From Enterococcus dongliensis (GTDB lineage Bacteria > Bacillota > Bacilli > Lactobacillales > Enterococcaceae): a stretch of DNA of 38,201 nt. The stretch spans positions 1 through 38,201 of the forward strand of contig NZ_BJDQ01000015.1 in the NCBI RefSeq assembly GCF_005405225.1. Reading direction: 5' to 3'. The notes under the pieces were generated by a model. It was not told where the DNA came from. It made no database searches and saw only the letters and a program-made list of their open reading frames with translations. Each line of letters begins with the position of its first letter. Within the stretch, counting starts at the first letter, position 1. Below are positions 18,112 to 27,453 of this stretch, in pieces. The position numbers and the translations under genes were made by a program.

Positions 18112-18140
18112 TTGTCTATTTTATTTATTTTCTCTACTAT
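18112..18140 (+). promoter_or_regulatory. Promoter of the ThrE-type exporter genes
   Basis: TTGTCT and TACTAT are separated by 17 nt. The predicted start is about 10 nt before the AAAGGTGG ribosome site of the first gene. This location argues against a longer reading of that gene beginning at 18090. Confidence 0.65.
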
Positions 18141-18170
18141 AGTATTGAAATAGAAAAGGTGGTTAGCTTG

Positions 18171-18923
18171 ATGGAACAGCAAAACTATACACAACTTGTT
18201 TTAAATACCTGTTTAAAGGCAGGTAAAATCATGATGGAATCCGGATCAGAAGTCTATCGAGTGGAAGACACGATGAAACGGATTGCTCTCAACGCAGGGC
18301 TCGACGATATCCAAACTTATGTAACTGCAACGGGCCTTATTATCGGCTTTCCTTCTGAACAAAATAGTCAAGTCGTTCAGATTACTCCCCAATCGATAAA
18401 TTTAGAAAAAGTTACTGCGGTGAATCAGGGTTCTCGCCAATTTGCTGATGGTGAATTATCGTTACCGGATTTCTATCTTTACTTAGAAGAAGTGGATCAA
18501 GCTACTCCTGACTTTCCTTATTTATGGAAAATCATCGCAGCTGGGATCGTCAGCAGCACATTGATGATCATCTTAAATGGCACTTGGTTTGATTTTATCC
18601 CGACTTTCATTATCGGAATGATCGGTTTTGCAGTCCACACCTTTTTTGGTAGAAAATTACAAATGAACTTTCTAAATGATTTTGTCGCTGCTTTGATAAT
18701 CGGTTATCTAGCATTACTTGCCGTCTCGTGGTCCGTTGCTAAAGATGTCAATAGCCTTATTATCGGCTCCATCATGCCATTAGTTCCAGGCCTAGCGATC
18801 ACTAATGCTTTTCGCGATATCATGGCAGGCCATTTAATCAGCGGTGTTGCTCGCGGCACTGAGGCTCTATTCATTGCTGGTGCAATCGGGGGCGGAATTA
18901 TCATCGCTTTTAATTTTTTTTGA
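18171..18923 (+). CDS. ThrE/YjjP-type exporter, large subunit (DUF1212)
   Basis: A 250-residue protein. The soluble N-terminal part (about 1-115) contains G-K-I-M-M-E-S-G-S-E-V-Y-R-V-E-D-T-M, the hallmark of the DUF1212 (ThrE N-terminal) family. About five hydrophobic helices follow (about 120-250) with the loop I-M-P-L-V-P-G-L-A-I-T-N. The start is the ATG after AAAGGTGG. An in-frame extension upstream is the promoter itself. Known relatives are Corynebacterium ThrE (threonine/serine export, one fused protein) and E. coli YjjP, which works with YjjB in succinate export. The second half is encoded by the next gene, so a two-protein complex in the cell membrane is expected. The substrate is not determined. 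Confidence 0.87.
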   Translation: MEQQNYTQLVLNTCLKAGKIMMESGSEVYRVEDTMKRIALNAGLDDIQTYVTATGLIIGFPSEQNSQVVQITPQSINLEKVTAVNQGSRQFADGELSLPDFYLYLEEVDQATPDFPYLWKIIAAGIVSSTLMIILNGTWFDFIPTFIIGMIGFAVHTFFGRKLQMNFLNDFVAALIIGYLALLAVSWSVAKDVNSLIIGSIMPLVPGLAITNAFRDIMAGHLISGVARGTEALFIAGAIGGGIIIAFNFF

Positions 18924-18948
18924 TCAAGCAACTATAACTGACAATGAA

Positions 18949-18976
18949 ATGAACGATTCGTTGTTCATTATCTTTT
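18949..18976 (+). terminator. Hairpin between the two exporter genes, possible attenuator
   Basis: ATGAACGA pairs with TTGTTCAT (8 bp, one G-T) around a stable TTCG tetraloop and is followed by TATCTTTTT. The T tract is interrupted, so termination would be partial. It may set subunit ratio or protect the upstream mRNA. Confidence 0.45.
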
Positions 18977-19054
18977 TATTGCTCATAACTCTTTTGACAA
19001 AAACTGTTAACAAACGCAACAGTTCTTGTTTTATTCGGAACAAGGAGGGCTTTC

Positions 19055-19504
19055 ATGAATTTTATCGTCAATTTTCTATTCAGCATGTTTAGTACAATTG
19101 CCTTTAGCATCATTACCAATATACCTCGACGTGCATTTTTAGCTTGCGGATTTACTGGTGCAGCCGGTTGGATGACTTTTTGGATCTTGCATACCTACTT
19201 TCAGCAAAGTATCGGGATCTCTAATTTTTTAGGCGCCTTAATGATTGGATTGATTAGTATTTTGTTTTCACGCATTCGCCATATGCCAGTGATTGTGTTT
19301 AATGTCCCTAGTTTGGTGCCATTAGTTCCAGGAGGACCCGCTTATATGGCGGTACGTCATATGATGAATCAAGAATTTACTGAATCTATGGAAAAAGTAG
19401 TTATCGTGTTAGTCACTTCCGGCGCGATTGCGATCGGTTTTATGTTCACCAACCTGATTGAGCGTGCTTTAAAAAGAACACGTTCTAATTTCCAAACAAA
19501 ATAA
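19055..19504 (+). CDS. ThrE/YjjB-type exporter, small subunit (DUF3815)
   Basis: A 149-residue membrane protein with about five hydrophobic segments and the loop P-S-L-V-P-L-V-P-G-G-P-A-Y, matching the DUF3815/YjjB (ThrE C-terminal) family. A strong AAGGAGGG ribosome site precedes the ATG. It lies 131 nt after the large-subunit gene. No good promoter was found between them, so the two are probably one transcript. The matching motifs I-M-P-L-V-P-G-L-A and S-L-V-P-L-V-P-G-G in the two proteins suggest related membrane halves. The basic C-terminal tail (R-A-L-K-R-T-R) fits a cytoplasmic end. Confidence 0.87.
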   Translation: MNFIVNFLFSMFSTIAFSIITNIPRRAFLACGFTGAAGWMTFWILHTYFQQSIGISNFLGALMIGLISILFSRIRHMPVIVFNVPSLVPLVPGGPAYMAVRHMMNQEFTESMEKVVIVLVTSGAIAIGFMFTNLIERALKRTRSNFQTK

Positions 19505-19536
19505 AAAGTAGGAAAATCTTCCTACTTTTTATTTTT
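19503..19536 (+). terminator. Intrinsic terminator after the exporter genes
   Basis: AAAAAGTAGGAA pairs perfectly with TTCCTACTTTTT (12 bp) around AATC, followed by ATTTTTAT. It begins within the stop codon region. Confidence 0.92.
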
Positions 19537-19680
19537 ATCTCAACGATACAAACGCATTCATTTATTTTCTAAAAAAATTTTAAGTTTCACACAAAAATCA
19601 TAAATTACAACTTTAGACCTATGCATTTCCAAAATGAATCCTATATACTTCATTTTAGAAAGACAAAGGAGATGAATCGA

Positions 19681-20280
19681 ATGAGTGTTGTTCAATCAAG
19701 AAGATTATTAAATATCATTTCGTTGATGGGAATCGCCTTGACGGTTAGTATCACGATTTATTTCTATCACTTAGGTGTATTTAATGATATGGACTCATTA
19801 CGTCAACTCATCGGTCACTCACCTATCGCGGGTCCGCTTATTTTTATTTTGATTCAGATTATCCAAGTTGTGATTCCAATCATTCCTGGAGGGATCAGTC
19901 TTGCAGCAGGAGTATTGATTTTCGGTCCTTATATGGGCTTTGTTTATAATTATGTCGGGATTGTAATTGGTTCTTTAATCCTTTTCTTGTTAGGCAGACA
20001 CTACGGCAAACCCTTGATTATGCATCTTGTTAGTGATAAGGTATACAAAAAGTATATTCACTACCTTGATGATCAATCTCGTTTTGAAAGAATATTTACC
20101 TGTGCGATTTTTCTTCCTGTAGCACCAGATGATGCGCTATGTTTAATGGCTAGTCTGACGAATATCTCTTTTAAAAAATACAGCGCGATTATCTTGTTAG
20201 CAAAACCCGCTTCGATTTTCTTGTATAGTTGGGCTTTACTACAAGGCGGCAACTTATTATCTAACTTACTTATCCACTAA
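19681..20280 (+). CDS. VTT (DedA/TVP38-like) membrane protein
   Basis: A 199-residue membrane protein of the VTT/SNARE-associated family. After a first helix (about 10-30) comes Q-V-V-I-P-I-I-P-G-G with G-x-L-I-F-G-P-Y-x-G, then helices and the characteristic F-L-P-V-A-P-D-D-A-L-C-L, as in TVP38 proteins. The start is the ATG nine nt after AAAGGAG. An earlier in-frame ATG at 19621 lacks a site. Relatives act in envelope homeostasis, and several DedA proteins flip or move undecaprenyl phosphate or phospholipid. Which activity this one has is unknown. The stop codon is part of a terminator hairpin leading into the next gene, a membrane glycerophosphodiesterase, suggesting a shared envelope-lipid role. 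Confidence 0.88.
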   Translation: MSVVQSRRLLNIISLMGIALTVSITIYFYHLGVFNDMDSLRQLIGHSPIAGPLIFILIQIIQVVIPIIPGGISLAAGVLIFGPYMGFVYNYVGIVIGSLILFLLGRHYGKPLIMHLVSDKVYKKYIHYLDDQSRFERIFTCAIFLPVAPDDALCLMASLTNISFKKYSAIILLAKPASIFLYSWALLQGGNLLSNLLIH

Positions 20281-20297
20281 TTTTTAGTGGATTTTTT
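20273..20297 (+). terminator. Intercistronic terminator overlapping a stop codon
   Basis: TCCACTAA pairs with TTAGTGGA (8 bp) around TTT and is followed by six T. The left arm contains the last codons and the TAA stop of the VTT gene, and the T tract ends a few nt before the GGAGG ribosome site of the next gene. Confidence 0.8.
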
Positions 20298-20310
20298 AAT
20301 TGGAGGAATC

Positions 20311-21879
20311 ATGAATTCTATTCGCCAACAACTTACCCATTTTTTCAGTACGTTTTCTTTAAACAGTTTTCTATTGCTTAGTTTTGGTCTCCCTTTCTTA
20401 ACAGAGGGACTCTTTTTATTTTTACGGCAAAGTTTCTTAAATAATTCGTATCATTCTTTTTATCGGTTGTTATTTTTTGCCTTAATTTTTCTTTACAGCC
20501 TCGTTTTTAATCAGCTTCAAACACACGAAACATTCCAAAAAAATTTTTCATTAGCGTCTGTTTTTATTAGTTTTATTTTTTGGCTGTTGTTATCACCTAT
20601 CTTTTTCTTTCGTTTTTATCAACTGTTTTTAGTGTGGCAACCGCTCCCAGCTCAAATCCTTTCTTTTCTATTTTTATATCGTTGGAAAGTCTTACCAGCA
20701 ATCATTTTGCTTTATTTAATAATCCTGTATTTGCTTTATCGATCCATTTTGACGCCACGCTATCTTAAAGAAGGCCACCCTTTAAAAACAGGTATTCAAC
20801 TTAGTTGGACAAAAACAAAAAATAGCGTGATCAAACACGTTATCTTTTTCCTGATTCTGCCTGCTGCTTTTTTACTTACTAACTTTTTATTGAAAGGGGC
20901 ATTTATTGCAGCAACGCAAATACTAACTGGATCAGTTACGGCAATGTTGTTGCTGTTGTTGCATCGAGTACTCCAAAATATGTTGTGGGCATTATTTTTT
21001 CTTTATCTACTTGCCGCTGATAAAAAAAGACGTATTACTACTTCTCGGACAAAAATTTCCAGTACTTGGTTACGTTTGATGATCCTTGCTTGCCTTAGCC
21101 TTTACTTTTTTCATTATGAAGCTATTTATCATACGCAGAGAGCTACAGAACCTTTGACGATTTCCCATCGAGGAGTCACCAATCGTAACGGACTTCAAAA
21201 TTCCCTTGCAGCTCTAAAAAAGACCCATACAACGTCTCAACCTGATTTTATTGAAATGGATGTTCAAGAAACTGTCGATCATCAATTGGTGGTCATTCAT
21301 GATGAAGATCTAAAGACGCTCGCCCATAAAAATTTACGAATTGACGAAACTACTTGGAGTGAGTTAAAAGAAATCTCCTTAAAAGAAAACGGCTATACTA
21401 GTAAAATCTCTTTGTTCTCTGATTACTTAGCTGCTGCTAATCGATTAAACCAACGCTTACTAATTGAATTGAAAGTTACCGCAAAAACTAAAAAAACAAT
21501 CGTCCAACGATTGCTTCCTTTTAAAAATCAGCTAACTGATCATCAATTACAAAGTATGGATCTAAATACAGCCAATCAAATGAAAAAGAATTTCCCAATA
21601 ATAAAAGTTGGCTATATCTTGCCATTTAACTTATTAGGTTCTCCTAAGAACACACTAGATTTTATCAATATCGAAGCACAAACCGCACACAGCGACTTGA
21701 TCCAATACTTACGACAACAAAAGCAAGAAATCTATGTTTGGTCGATTGATTCAAAACAACAGGCAGCCGCATTTCATTTTCAACGAGTCCACGGCTTATT
21801 GTCTGACGATCTTTCTATGCTCTCAGCAGTTCCTGATGATATAAGAAGCAGAACAGCCAGCATTTTATACTTTGATTAA
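20311..21879 (+). CDS. Membrane-anchored glycerophosphodiester phosphodiesterase
   Basis: A 522-residue protein. About residues 20-270 form a multi-helix membrane domain like the GDPD-associated membrane domain. The C-terminal catalytic domain (about 280-522) has I-S-H-R-G (His286, Arg287), F-I-E-M-D-V (Glu315, Asp317), V-I-H-D-E (His330) and L-I-E-L-K-V, the expected catalytic and metal residues. The normally conserved E-N-S/T after HRG is Q-N-S here (Gln296). The start is set at M-N-S-I-R because TTGGAGG lies 6-7 nt upstream. Such enzymes release glycerol phosphate from lipid headgroups or teichoic acids. Reading follows the VTT gene across a terminator hairpin. The next feature downstream is a long hairpin. 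Confidence 0.88.
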   Translation: MNSIRQQLTHFFSTFSLNSFLLLSFGLPFLTEGLFLFLRQSFLNNSYHSFYRLLFFALIFLYSLVFNQLQTHETFQKNFSLASVFISFIFWLLLSPIFFFRFYQLFLVWQPLPAQILSFLFLYRWKVLPAIILLYLIILYLLYRSILTPRYLKEGHPLKTGIQLSWTKTKNSVIKHVIFFLILPAAFLLTNFLLKGAFIAATQILTGSVTAMLLLLLHRVLQNMLWALFFLYLLAADKKRRITTSRTKISSTWLRLMILACLSLYFFHYEAIYHTQRATEPLTISHRGVTNRNGLQNSLAALKKTHTTSQPDFIEMDVQETVDHQLVVIHDEDLKTLAHKNLRIDETTWSELKEISLKENGYTSKISLFSDYLAAANRLNQRLLIELKVTAKTKKTIVQRLLPFKNQLTDHQLQSMDLNTANQMKKNFPIIKVGYILPFNLLGSPKNTLDFINIEAQTAHSDLIQYLRQQKQEIYVWSIDSKQQAAAFHFQRVHGLLSDDLSMLSAVPDDIRSRTASILYFD

Positions 21880-21898
21880 AAAATAGAAGACAGCACAC

Positions 21899-21976
21899 AA
21901 AAATATCCGAATCATGTATCATTGCTACTGTGATAAACGGCAGCCTTCCCTGATAGATGATTTGGATATTTTTTAA
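21899..21976 (+). terminator. Long hairpin, probable terminator after the GDPD gene
   Basis: AAAATATCCGAATCAT can pair with ATGATTTGGATATTTT (about 16 bp with G-T pairs) across a loop of about 41 nt, ending in TTTTTTAAT. The loop can form small extra pairs (ATCA/TGAT). Large-loop hairpins terminate less well. A small RNA or a tiny mobile remnant is an alternative. Confidence 0.6.
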
Positions 21977-22011
21977 TCCTATTTATTAAATTCTTTCCGT
22001 CCATATTTAAC

Positions 22012-22051
22012 AAAAAAAGATCTGAATCCATCAAAAGATCCAAATCTTTTT
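22012..22051 (-). terminator. Intrinsic terminator of the 72-aa gene
   Basis: On the minus strand AAAAAGATTTGGATC pairs with GATTCAGATCTTTTT using two G-U pairs, with an 8-nt loop and a terminal T tract. On the plus strand the same positions would be mismatches, so the element faces the minus-strand gene. Confidence 0.82.
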
Positions 22052-22085
22052 CTTCCATAATAATCTTTCCCCATGACCCTAAAAA

Positions 22086-22304
22086 TCATGCAGTATATTC
22101 TACTTCAATATAAGATAGAACATCCTCATATTTTACCAGCAAACGATTTTGTAATTCGATTATCGCTGCACGATCTGATTGATCACAATCGAGGACATTA
22201 ATAAGAATCGTATTGTTATAAAGTTGTTCAACAATCCCTACAACTTCATTTTTTATTCCAATTGCTCGACATTCATAGGCAAGACCAATTTCGATTGTTT
22301 CCAT
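22086..22304 (-). CDS. Small protein, possibly DUF2187/KOW-like
   Basis: A 72-residue acidic soluble protein. The pattern G-x-x-x-E-C-R-A-I-G-x-x-N-E-V-V-G-I-V-E-Q-L-Y-N-N-T-I-L resembles the small beta-barrel fold of DUF2187/YkvS-type (KOW-like) proteins, but the match is loose and I am not certain. It has an excellent AAAGGAGGCG ribosome site and its own terminator. Upstream, on the minus strand, TTTCCA-17-TATTAT is a weak promoter, and a cre-like TGGAAACGTTTTTA (22357-22370) lies beside it. The function is unknown. Single gene, convergent with GDPD. Confidence 0.68.
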   Translation of the reverse strand: METIEIGLAYECRAIGIKNEVVGIVEQLYNNTILINVLDCDQSDRAAIIELQNRLLVKYEDVLSYIEVEYTA

Positions 22305-22637
22305 AACGACGCCTCCTTTATTTCTACGTTTTTATAATAACATAATAGGAATAATTTGGAAACGTTTTTATTTATATTTTTGCCTATAAATCAATACAAA
22401 AATATAGTTTTTAGAAAATTCGGAAAACACTAACTTAAACAACCAAAGTTATTTTTAATCTTATATTCATTTTATATTTATCCAGTTACACTCAATTTCA
22501 TGTTCTAACAATTATGTTTTTTCTGGATTATTTATTTTTATTCAATCATCCAGAAAGTACCTAGCTAAAAAATAGAAAAGTCGTTTTATTAATTGTAAAA
22601 GAAAAAAGCACTCAAAATTGAGTGCTTTTTACTCATT
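22305..22637. other. 333-nt AT-rich intergenic region
   Basis: The left part carries the ribosome site and probable promoter of the 72-residue gene and a cre-like site (22357-22370). The right end is the pgi terminator. The remaining about 200 nt (22400-22600) shows no open frame with a ribosome site, no tRNA and no obvious repeat. Confidence 0.6.
22602..22630 (-). terminator. Intrinsic terminator after pgi
   Basis: On the minus strand AAAAGCACTCA pairs with TGAGTGCTTTT around a 4-nt loop, followed by further T. The stop codon of pgi is 8 nt away. Confidence 0.92.
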
Positions 22638-23984
22638 CTATAAACGATCGTTTAATTCTTTTGCTAAATCTTCAAAACCTGGTTTGCCAAGTAGAGCGAA
22701 CATATTTTTCTTGTAAGCTTCTACCCCTGGTTGATTGAATGGGTTAACACCCATTAAATAACCAGAAATACCGACAGCAATTTCAAAGAAGTACATAGCA
22801 TAACCTAAAGTATAAGCATCCATGGTAGGAATGTTTAATACAAAGTTAGGAACGCCGCCATCCGTATGTGCTAACAAAGTTCCTTGGTATGCTTTTGAGT
22901 TAACAAAGTCTACGTCTTTACCTTCTAAGTAACCTAATCCATCTAAATCAGATTCTTGTGAAGGAATCGCCACAGATTTACGAGGTTTTTCAACCTTCAC
23001 GATTGTTTCAAAAATATTACGACGGCCTTCTTGGATATATTGTCCAAATGAATGTAAGTCGGTTGAGAAGTTAGCACTTGATGGATAAATACCTTTCAAG
23101 TCTTTCCCTTCTGATTCGCCGTATAATTGTTTCCACCATTCGTTGAAATATTGCATACCTGGTTCATAGTTGACTAAAATTTCAGTCACTTTGCCTTTAC
23201 GGTATAAAATATTGCGTAATGCGGCATATTGATACGCTTCGTTTTCATCCAAGTTATCACTTGAATAAGCTGTACGGGCATCTGCTGCACCTTGCATTAA
23301 TGCGTCAACATCTGCACCGCTTGCTGCGATTGGTAATAAACCAACTGCGGTAAGTACTGAGAAACGTCCACCGACATCATCAGGAATAACGAATGTTTCC
23401 CAACCAGCAGCATCTGCTTCAACTTTTACAGCACCGCGAGCTTTATCTGTTGTTGCATAGATACGTTTGTTTGCTTCTTCTTGACCGTATTTTTTGATCA
23501 ACAATTCTTTGAAGACACGGAATGCGATTGCTGGTTCAGTCGTTGTTCCTGATTTAGAAATCACGTTGACTGAGAAATCACGGTCGCCGATTACTTCGAT
23601 CAAGTCAGCAATATATGTTGAACTGATTGAGTTTCCTGCGAAGAAAACTTGTGGTGCTTTACGATCATCTTTGCCTAATACATTAAAGAAACTTTGATGT
23701 AAGAATTCGATTGCTGCACGGGCTCCAAGGTATGAACCACCGATTCCGATAACCACTAATACTTCAGAATCAGATTGAATTTTTTCGGCTGCTTTTTTAA
23801 TACGAGCAAATTCATCTTTGTCGTAGTTTACTGGAAGATCAATCCAGCCAAGGAAATCATTTCCTGCGCCAGTACCTTCGCGTAATTTTTTGTGAGCTAA
23901 TGCTACTTCATCTTTGATGTAGTCCATCTCATGTTCGCTCACGAATGGTGCTACTTTCGAATAATCGAAATGAATGTGTGCCAT
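22638..23984 (-). CDS. pgi: Glucose-6-phosphate isomerase
   Basis: A 448-residue glycolytic enzyme interconverting glucose 6-phosphate and fructose 6-phosphate. Features include [11 protein letters not shown] (about 79-89), the sugar-phosphate loop S-K-S-G-T-T-T-E-P (about 143-151), [11 protein letters not shown] and the C-terminal G-V-E-A-Y-K-K-N-M. Length is typical of the short firmicute form. The ribosome site AAGGAGGAG is strong. It is 85 nt downstream of gdhA in the same orientation. A plausible promoter of its own is at 24022-24050, so it can be expressed independently. Confidence 0.97.
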   Translation of the reverse strand: MAHIHFDYSKVAPFVSEHEMDYIKDEVALAHKKLREGTGAGNDFLGWIDLPVNYDKDEFARIKKAAEKIQSDSEVLVVIGIGGSYLGARAAIEFLHQSFFNVLGKDDRKAPQVFFAGNSISSTYIADLIEVIGDRDFSVNVISKSGTTTEPAIAFRVFKELLIKKYGQEEANKRIYATTDKARGAVKVEADAAGWETFVIPDDVGGRFSVLTAVGLLPIAASGADVDALMQGAADARTAYSSDNLDENEAYQYAALRNILYRKGKVTEILVNYEPGMQYFNEWWKQLYGESEGKDLKGIYPSSANFSTDLHSFGQYIQEGRRNIFETIVKVEKPRKSVAIPSQESDLDGLGYLEGKDVDFVNSKAYQGTLLAHTDGGVPNFVLNIPTMDAYTLGYAMYFFEIAVGISGYLMGVNPFNQPGVEAYKKNMFALLGKPGFEDLAKELNDRL

Positions 23985-24021
23985 TGTTTCTCCTCCTTGA
24001 AAGTCACTTCATACAATCTAT

Positions 24022-24050
24022 ACTTTACGTTTCTTTTAACTATTTTTCAA
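24022..24050 (-). promoter_or_regulatory. Probable pgi promoter
   Basis: On the minus strand TTGAAA is followed after 17 nt by TAAAGT. The -10 is moderate (4 of 6). No terminator is visible between gdhA and this site, so read-through from gdhA may add to pgi expression. Confidence 0.5.
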
Positions 24051-24069
24051 GCTTAAACCTTTTAAATTA

Positions 24070-25449
<1,380 letters not shown>

Positions 25450-25573
25450 TCATTTTCTAATAAAAGTGAAAATTTTTTTGAATTTCATTGCAAATTGAAT
25501 GTCAATTGTTCGTATTTACAGTATGATTATACCGACTTAACAGAAAATTAGTATTAAATGAGGAGATAATAAA

Positions 25574-26830
25574 ATGAAGAAAACATTCGATGTGATCGTA
25601 ATTGGTGGTGGCCCGGCTGGAATGATGGCCGCTATCACAGCAGCAATGAACGGTGCTAAAGTCGCGTTATTCGAGAAAAATAAACGATTAGGAAAAAAAC
25701 TACTGATGACTGGCGGTGGGCGCTGCAATGTGACAAACAATCGTCCTGTTGATGATTTGATTGTCCATATTCCCGGTAATGGCCGATTTTTGTACAGTAC
25801 ATTTTCACAATTTGATAACCAAGATGTCATGCGTTTTTTTAGTGAACGTGGGGTCGCATTAAAAGAAGAGGATCATGGACGGATTTTTCCTGTTTCTGAT
25901 AAATCGGCTACTATCGTTAATACCTTAAAAGAGGAATTAGAAAATTTGTCTGTCGCCCTTTTCTTTAAAGAGCCGATTGAAAAAATCATTACAGATGGAG
26001 TGATTGTTCAAGGTGTCCGAACGACTGAAGGGGATTATTTTGCTAAAAGTGTTGTAGTAACTACTGGTGGAATCACTTATCCTTCTACCGGTTCACAAGG
26101 TGATGGGTATCGTTTGGCCAAAAGTCTTGGTCATCATGTCACTCCTTTGTATCCAACGGAATCCCCTATTTTCTTAACAAATGATTTTATTGCCGCCAAA
26201 ACATTGCAAGGTCTATCTTTACAAGATATTAAATTATCCGTGGTAGATGAAAGCAACAAACTAGTCGCTAGTCATGAAATGGATCTGCTTTTTACCCATT
26301 TTGGAATCTCTGGACCTGCTGCTTTACGTTGTTCAAGTTTTGTTAATCAATTGTTGCGAACTCAAAAAACAGCAACCTTAGTCCTGGATTGTTTTCCTGA
26401 CAGAACGAGTGATGAATTGATGGATGAAATCATCGATTATTCAGCGACTAGTTCAAAACAATTAAAAAATGCATTAACTGGTTTCTTACCTGAGCGACTG
26501 TTGCTGTATTTCTTAACAACTCTCGGAATCAGTGAACAGACTTTTGCCCAAACATCAAAAGAACAATTAACAGCCTTCATTTCTTACTGTAAGGATTGGT
26601 CGTTGTCTGCTAATAAGACCTTTGGCTTAGAAAAATCATTTGTAACTGGAGGGGGAGTAGAACTAAAAGAGATCAATCCAAAAGAATTAGCCAGCAAAAA
26701 AATCCCCGGCCTTTATTTTGCCGGGGAAGTATTAGATGTCAATGGATATACAGGCGGCTATAATATCACCACCGCATTTTGTACTGGCTATGTTGCCGGC
26801 ACACACGCTGCGTACCACGCCTTTACTTAA
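25574..26830 (+). CDS. HI0933/BaiN-family FAD-dependent oxidoreductase
   Basis: A 418-residue flavoprotein. The N-terminal dinucleotide motif is V-I-G-G-G-P-A-G-M-M-A-A (about 9-20), followed by Lys-rich K-N-K-R-L-G-K-K-L-L-M-T-G-G-G-R-C-N-V-T-N, the mark of the HI0933/YhiN/BaiN family. The C-terminal FAD signature is F-A-G-E-V-L-D-V-N-G-Y-T-G-G-Y-N. The physiological reaction of most members is unknown. BaiN acts on bile-acid intermediates in clostridia, but this cannot be transferred here. The ribosome site GAGGAGATAA precedes ATG. The stop codon overlaps by 3-4 nt the stop of the convergent ybaK gene, leaving no room for a terminator. Confidence 0.9.
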   Translation: MKKTFDVIVIGGGPAGMMAAITAAMNGAKVALFEKNKRLGKKLLMTGGGRCNVTNNRPVDDLIVHIPGNGRFLYSTFSQFDNQDVMRFFSERGVALKEEDHGRIFPVSDKSATIVNTLKEELENLSVALFFKEPIEKIITDGVIVQGVRTTEGDYFAKSVVVTTGGITYPSTGSQGDGYRLAKSLGHHVTPLYPTESPIFLTNDFIAAKTLQGLSLQDIKLSVVDESNKLVASHEMDLLFTHFGISGPAALRCSSFVNQLLRTQKTATLVLDCFPDRTSDELMDEIIDYSATSSKQLKNALTGFLPERLLLYFLTTLGISEQTFAQTSKEQLTAFISYCKDWSLSANKTFGLEKSFVTGGGVELKEINPKELASKKIPGLYFAGEVLDVNGYTGGYNITTAFCTGYVAGTHAAYHAFT

Positions 26831-27312
26831 TGAATCAATTCTACAAATCGTCCGCGAGTCAATTCTACAATGGCCTCGGGGGCGATTTCCATTTGTAGTC
26901 CTCTTTTGCCAGCTGAAATCGCGATTTTTTCGAATTTTGTTGCTGAGATATCAACATAAGTTGGAAAAAGTTTCTTCATTCCAATTGGAGAACAACCGCC
27001 GCGAATGTATCCGGTCGTTGTCTCTAAATCTTTTAAATGAAGCATCTCCACTTTTTTATTGCCGCTGGCTTTTGCTATTTTTTTTAGGTCTAACTCATGA
27101 TCACTTGGAATAACTGCCACAATCGGACCTGTTTTATTTCCCACAGCTACTAATGTTTTGAAGATCCTTGCGGCTTCTATTCCTACCTGTTCAGAGACAT
27201 GTCCGGCACCTAAGTCTTGTTCACTCCAAGCATATTCATGTTCGATATAAGCGATTTTCTTTTGTTCGACTAATCGAATCGCATTGGTCTTTTGAATTTT
27301 CTTTTTTGCCAA
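26827..27312 (-). CDS. ybaK: YbaK/EbsC-type Cys-tRNA(Pro) deacylase
   Basis: A 161-residue protein of the INS/YbaK editing superfamily. Characteristic features are K-T-L-V-A-V-G (residues in the substrate pocket), V-I-P-S-D-H-E-L-D-L-K-K-I-A, G-Y-I-R-G-G-C-S-P-I-G-M-K and the C-terminal L-Q-M-E-I-A-P. Known: YbaK hydrolyses Cys mischarged on tRNA-Pro. EbsC is the enterococcal name. The start codon is TTG (27310-27312), 8-9 nt after GAGGG. No ATG near has a ribosome site. The promoter at 27340-27367 supports this. The stop overlaps the convergent flavoprotein stop. Confidence 0.9.
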   Translation of the reverse strand: MAKKKIQKTNAIRLVEQKKIAYIEHEYAWSEQDLGAGHVSEQVGIEAARIFKTLVAVGNKTGPIVAVIPSDHELDLKKIAKASGNKKVEMLHLKDLETTTGYIRGGCSPIGMKKLFPTYVDISATKFEKIAISAGKRGLQMEIAPEAIVELTRGRFVELIH

Positions 27313-27339
27313 GCTAATCCCTCACTTCATTTTTTCTAA

Positions 27340-27367
27340 AGTCTAGCAAAAAAATACTAGAAAACAA
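27340..27367 (-). promoter_or_regulatory. Promoter of ybaK with extended -10
   Basis: On the minus strand TTGTTT and TAGACT are 16 nt apart, with TGC before the -10. The leader of about 20 nt leads directly to the GAGGG ribosome site and TTG start. A small hairpin upstream (27373-27387, GCAGC/GCTGC) may end the aroD-like transcript, but its T tract is weak. Confidence 0.6.
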
Positions 27368-27453
27368 ATTCGGCAGCGTTGAGCTGCGTTTTTAAAATTC
27401 GAAAAGAATTTTCCAATTTCTACTGATTAATCCCTAAAAATAAGGCTTTGTTT

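Larger units (their letters stand above)
17780..18170. other. 391-nt divergent intergenic region, tetR / exporter
   Basis: Very AT-rich. It holds the tetR promoter and operator-like repeat at the left (17821-17850), a cre-like TGGAAACGTTTTAT (17934-17947) in the middle, and the exporter promoter at the right (18112-18140). The stretch 17950-18110 shows no gene or clear signal. Confidence 0.6.

Noticed and set aside
18844-19092. A plus-strand open frame of 82 codons between the two exporter genes
   Set aside because: It overlaps the ends of both real genes in another frame, lacks a ribosome site and has no protein-like composition.
26736-27113. A 125-codon plus-strand open frame after the flavoprotein gene
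   Set aside because: It lies antisense to ybaK and in another frame of the flavoprotein end; no ribosome site.
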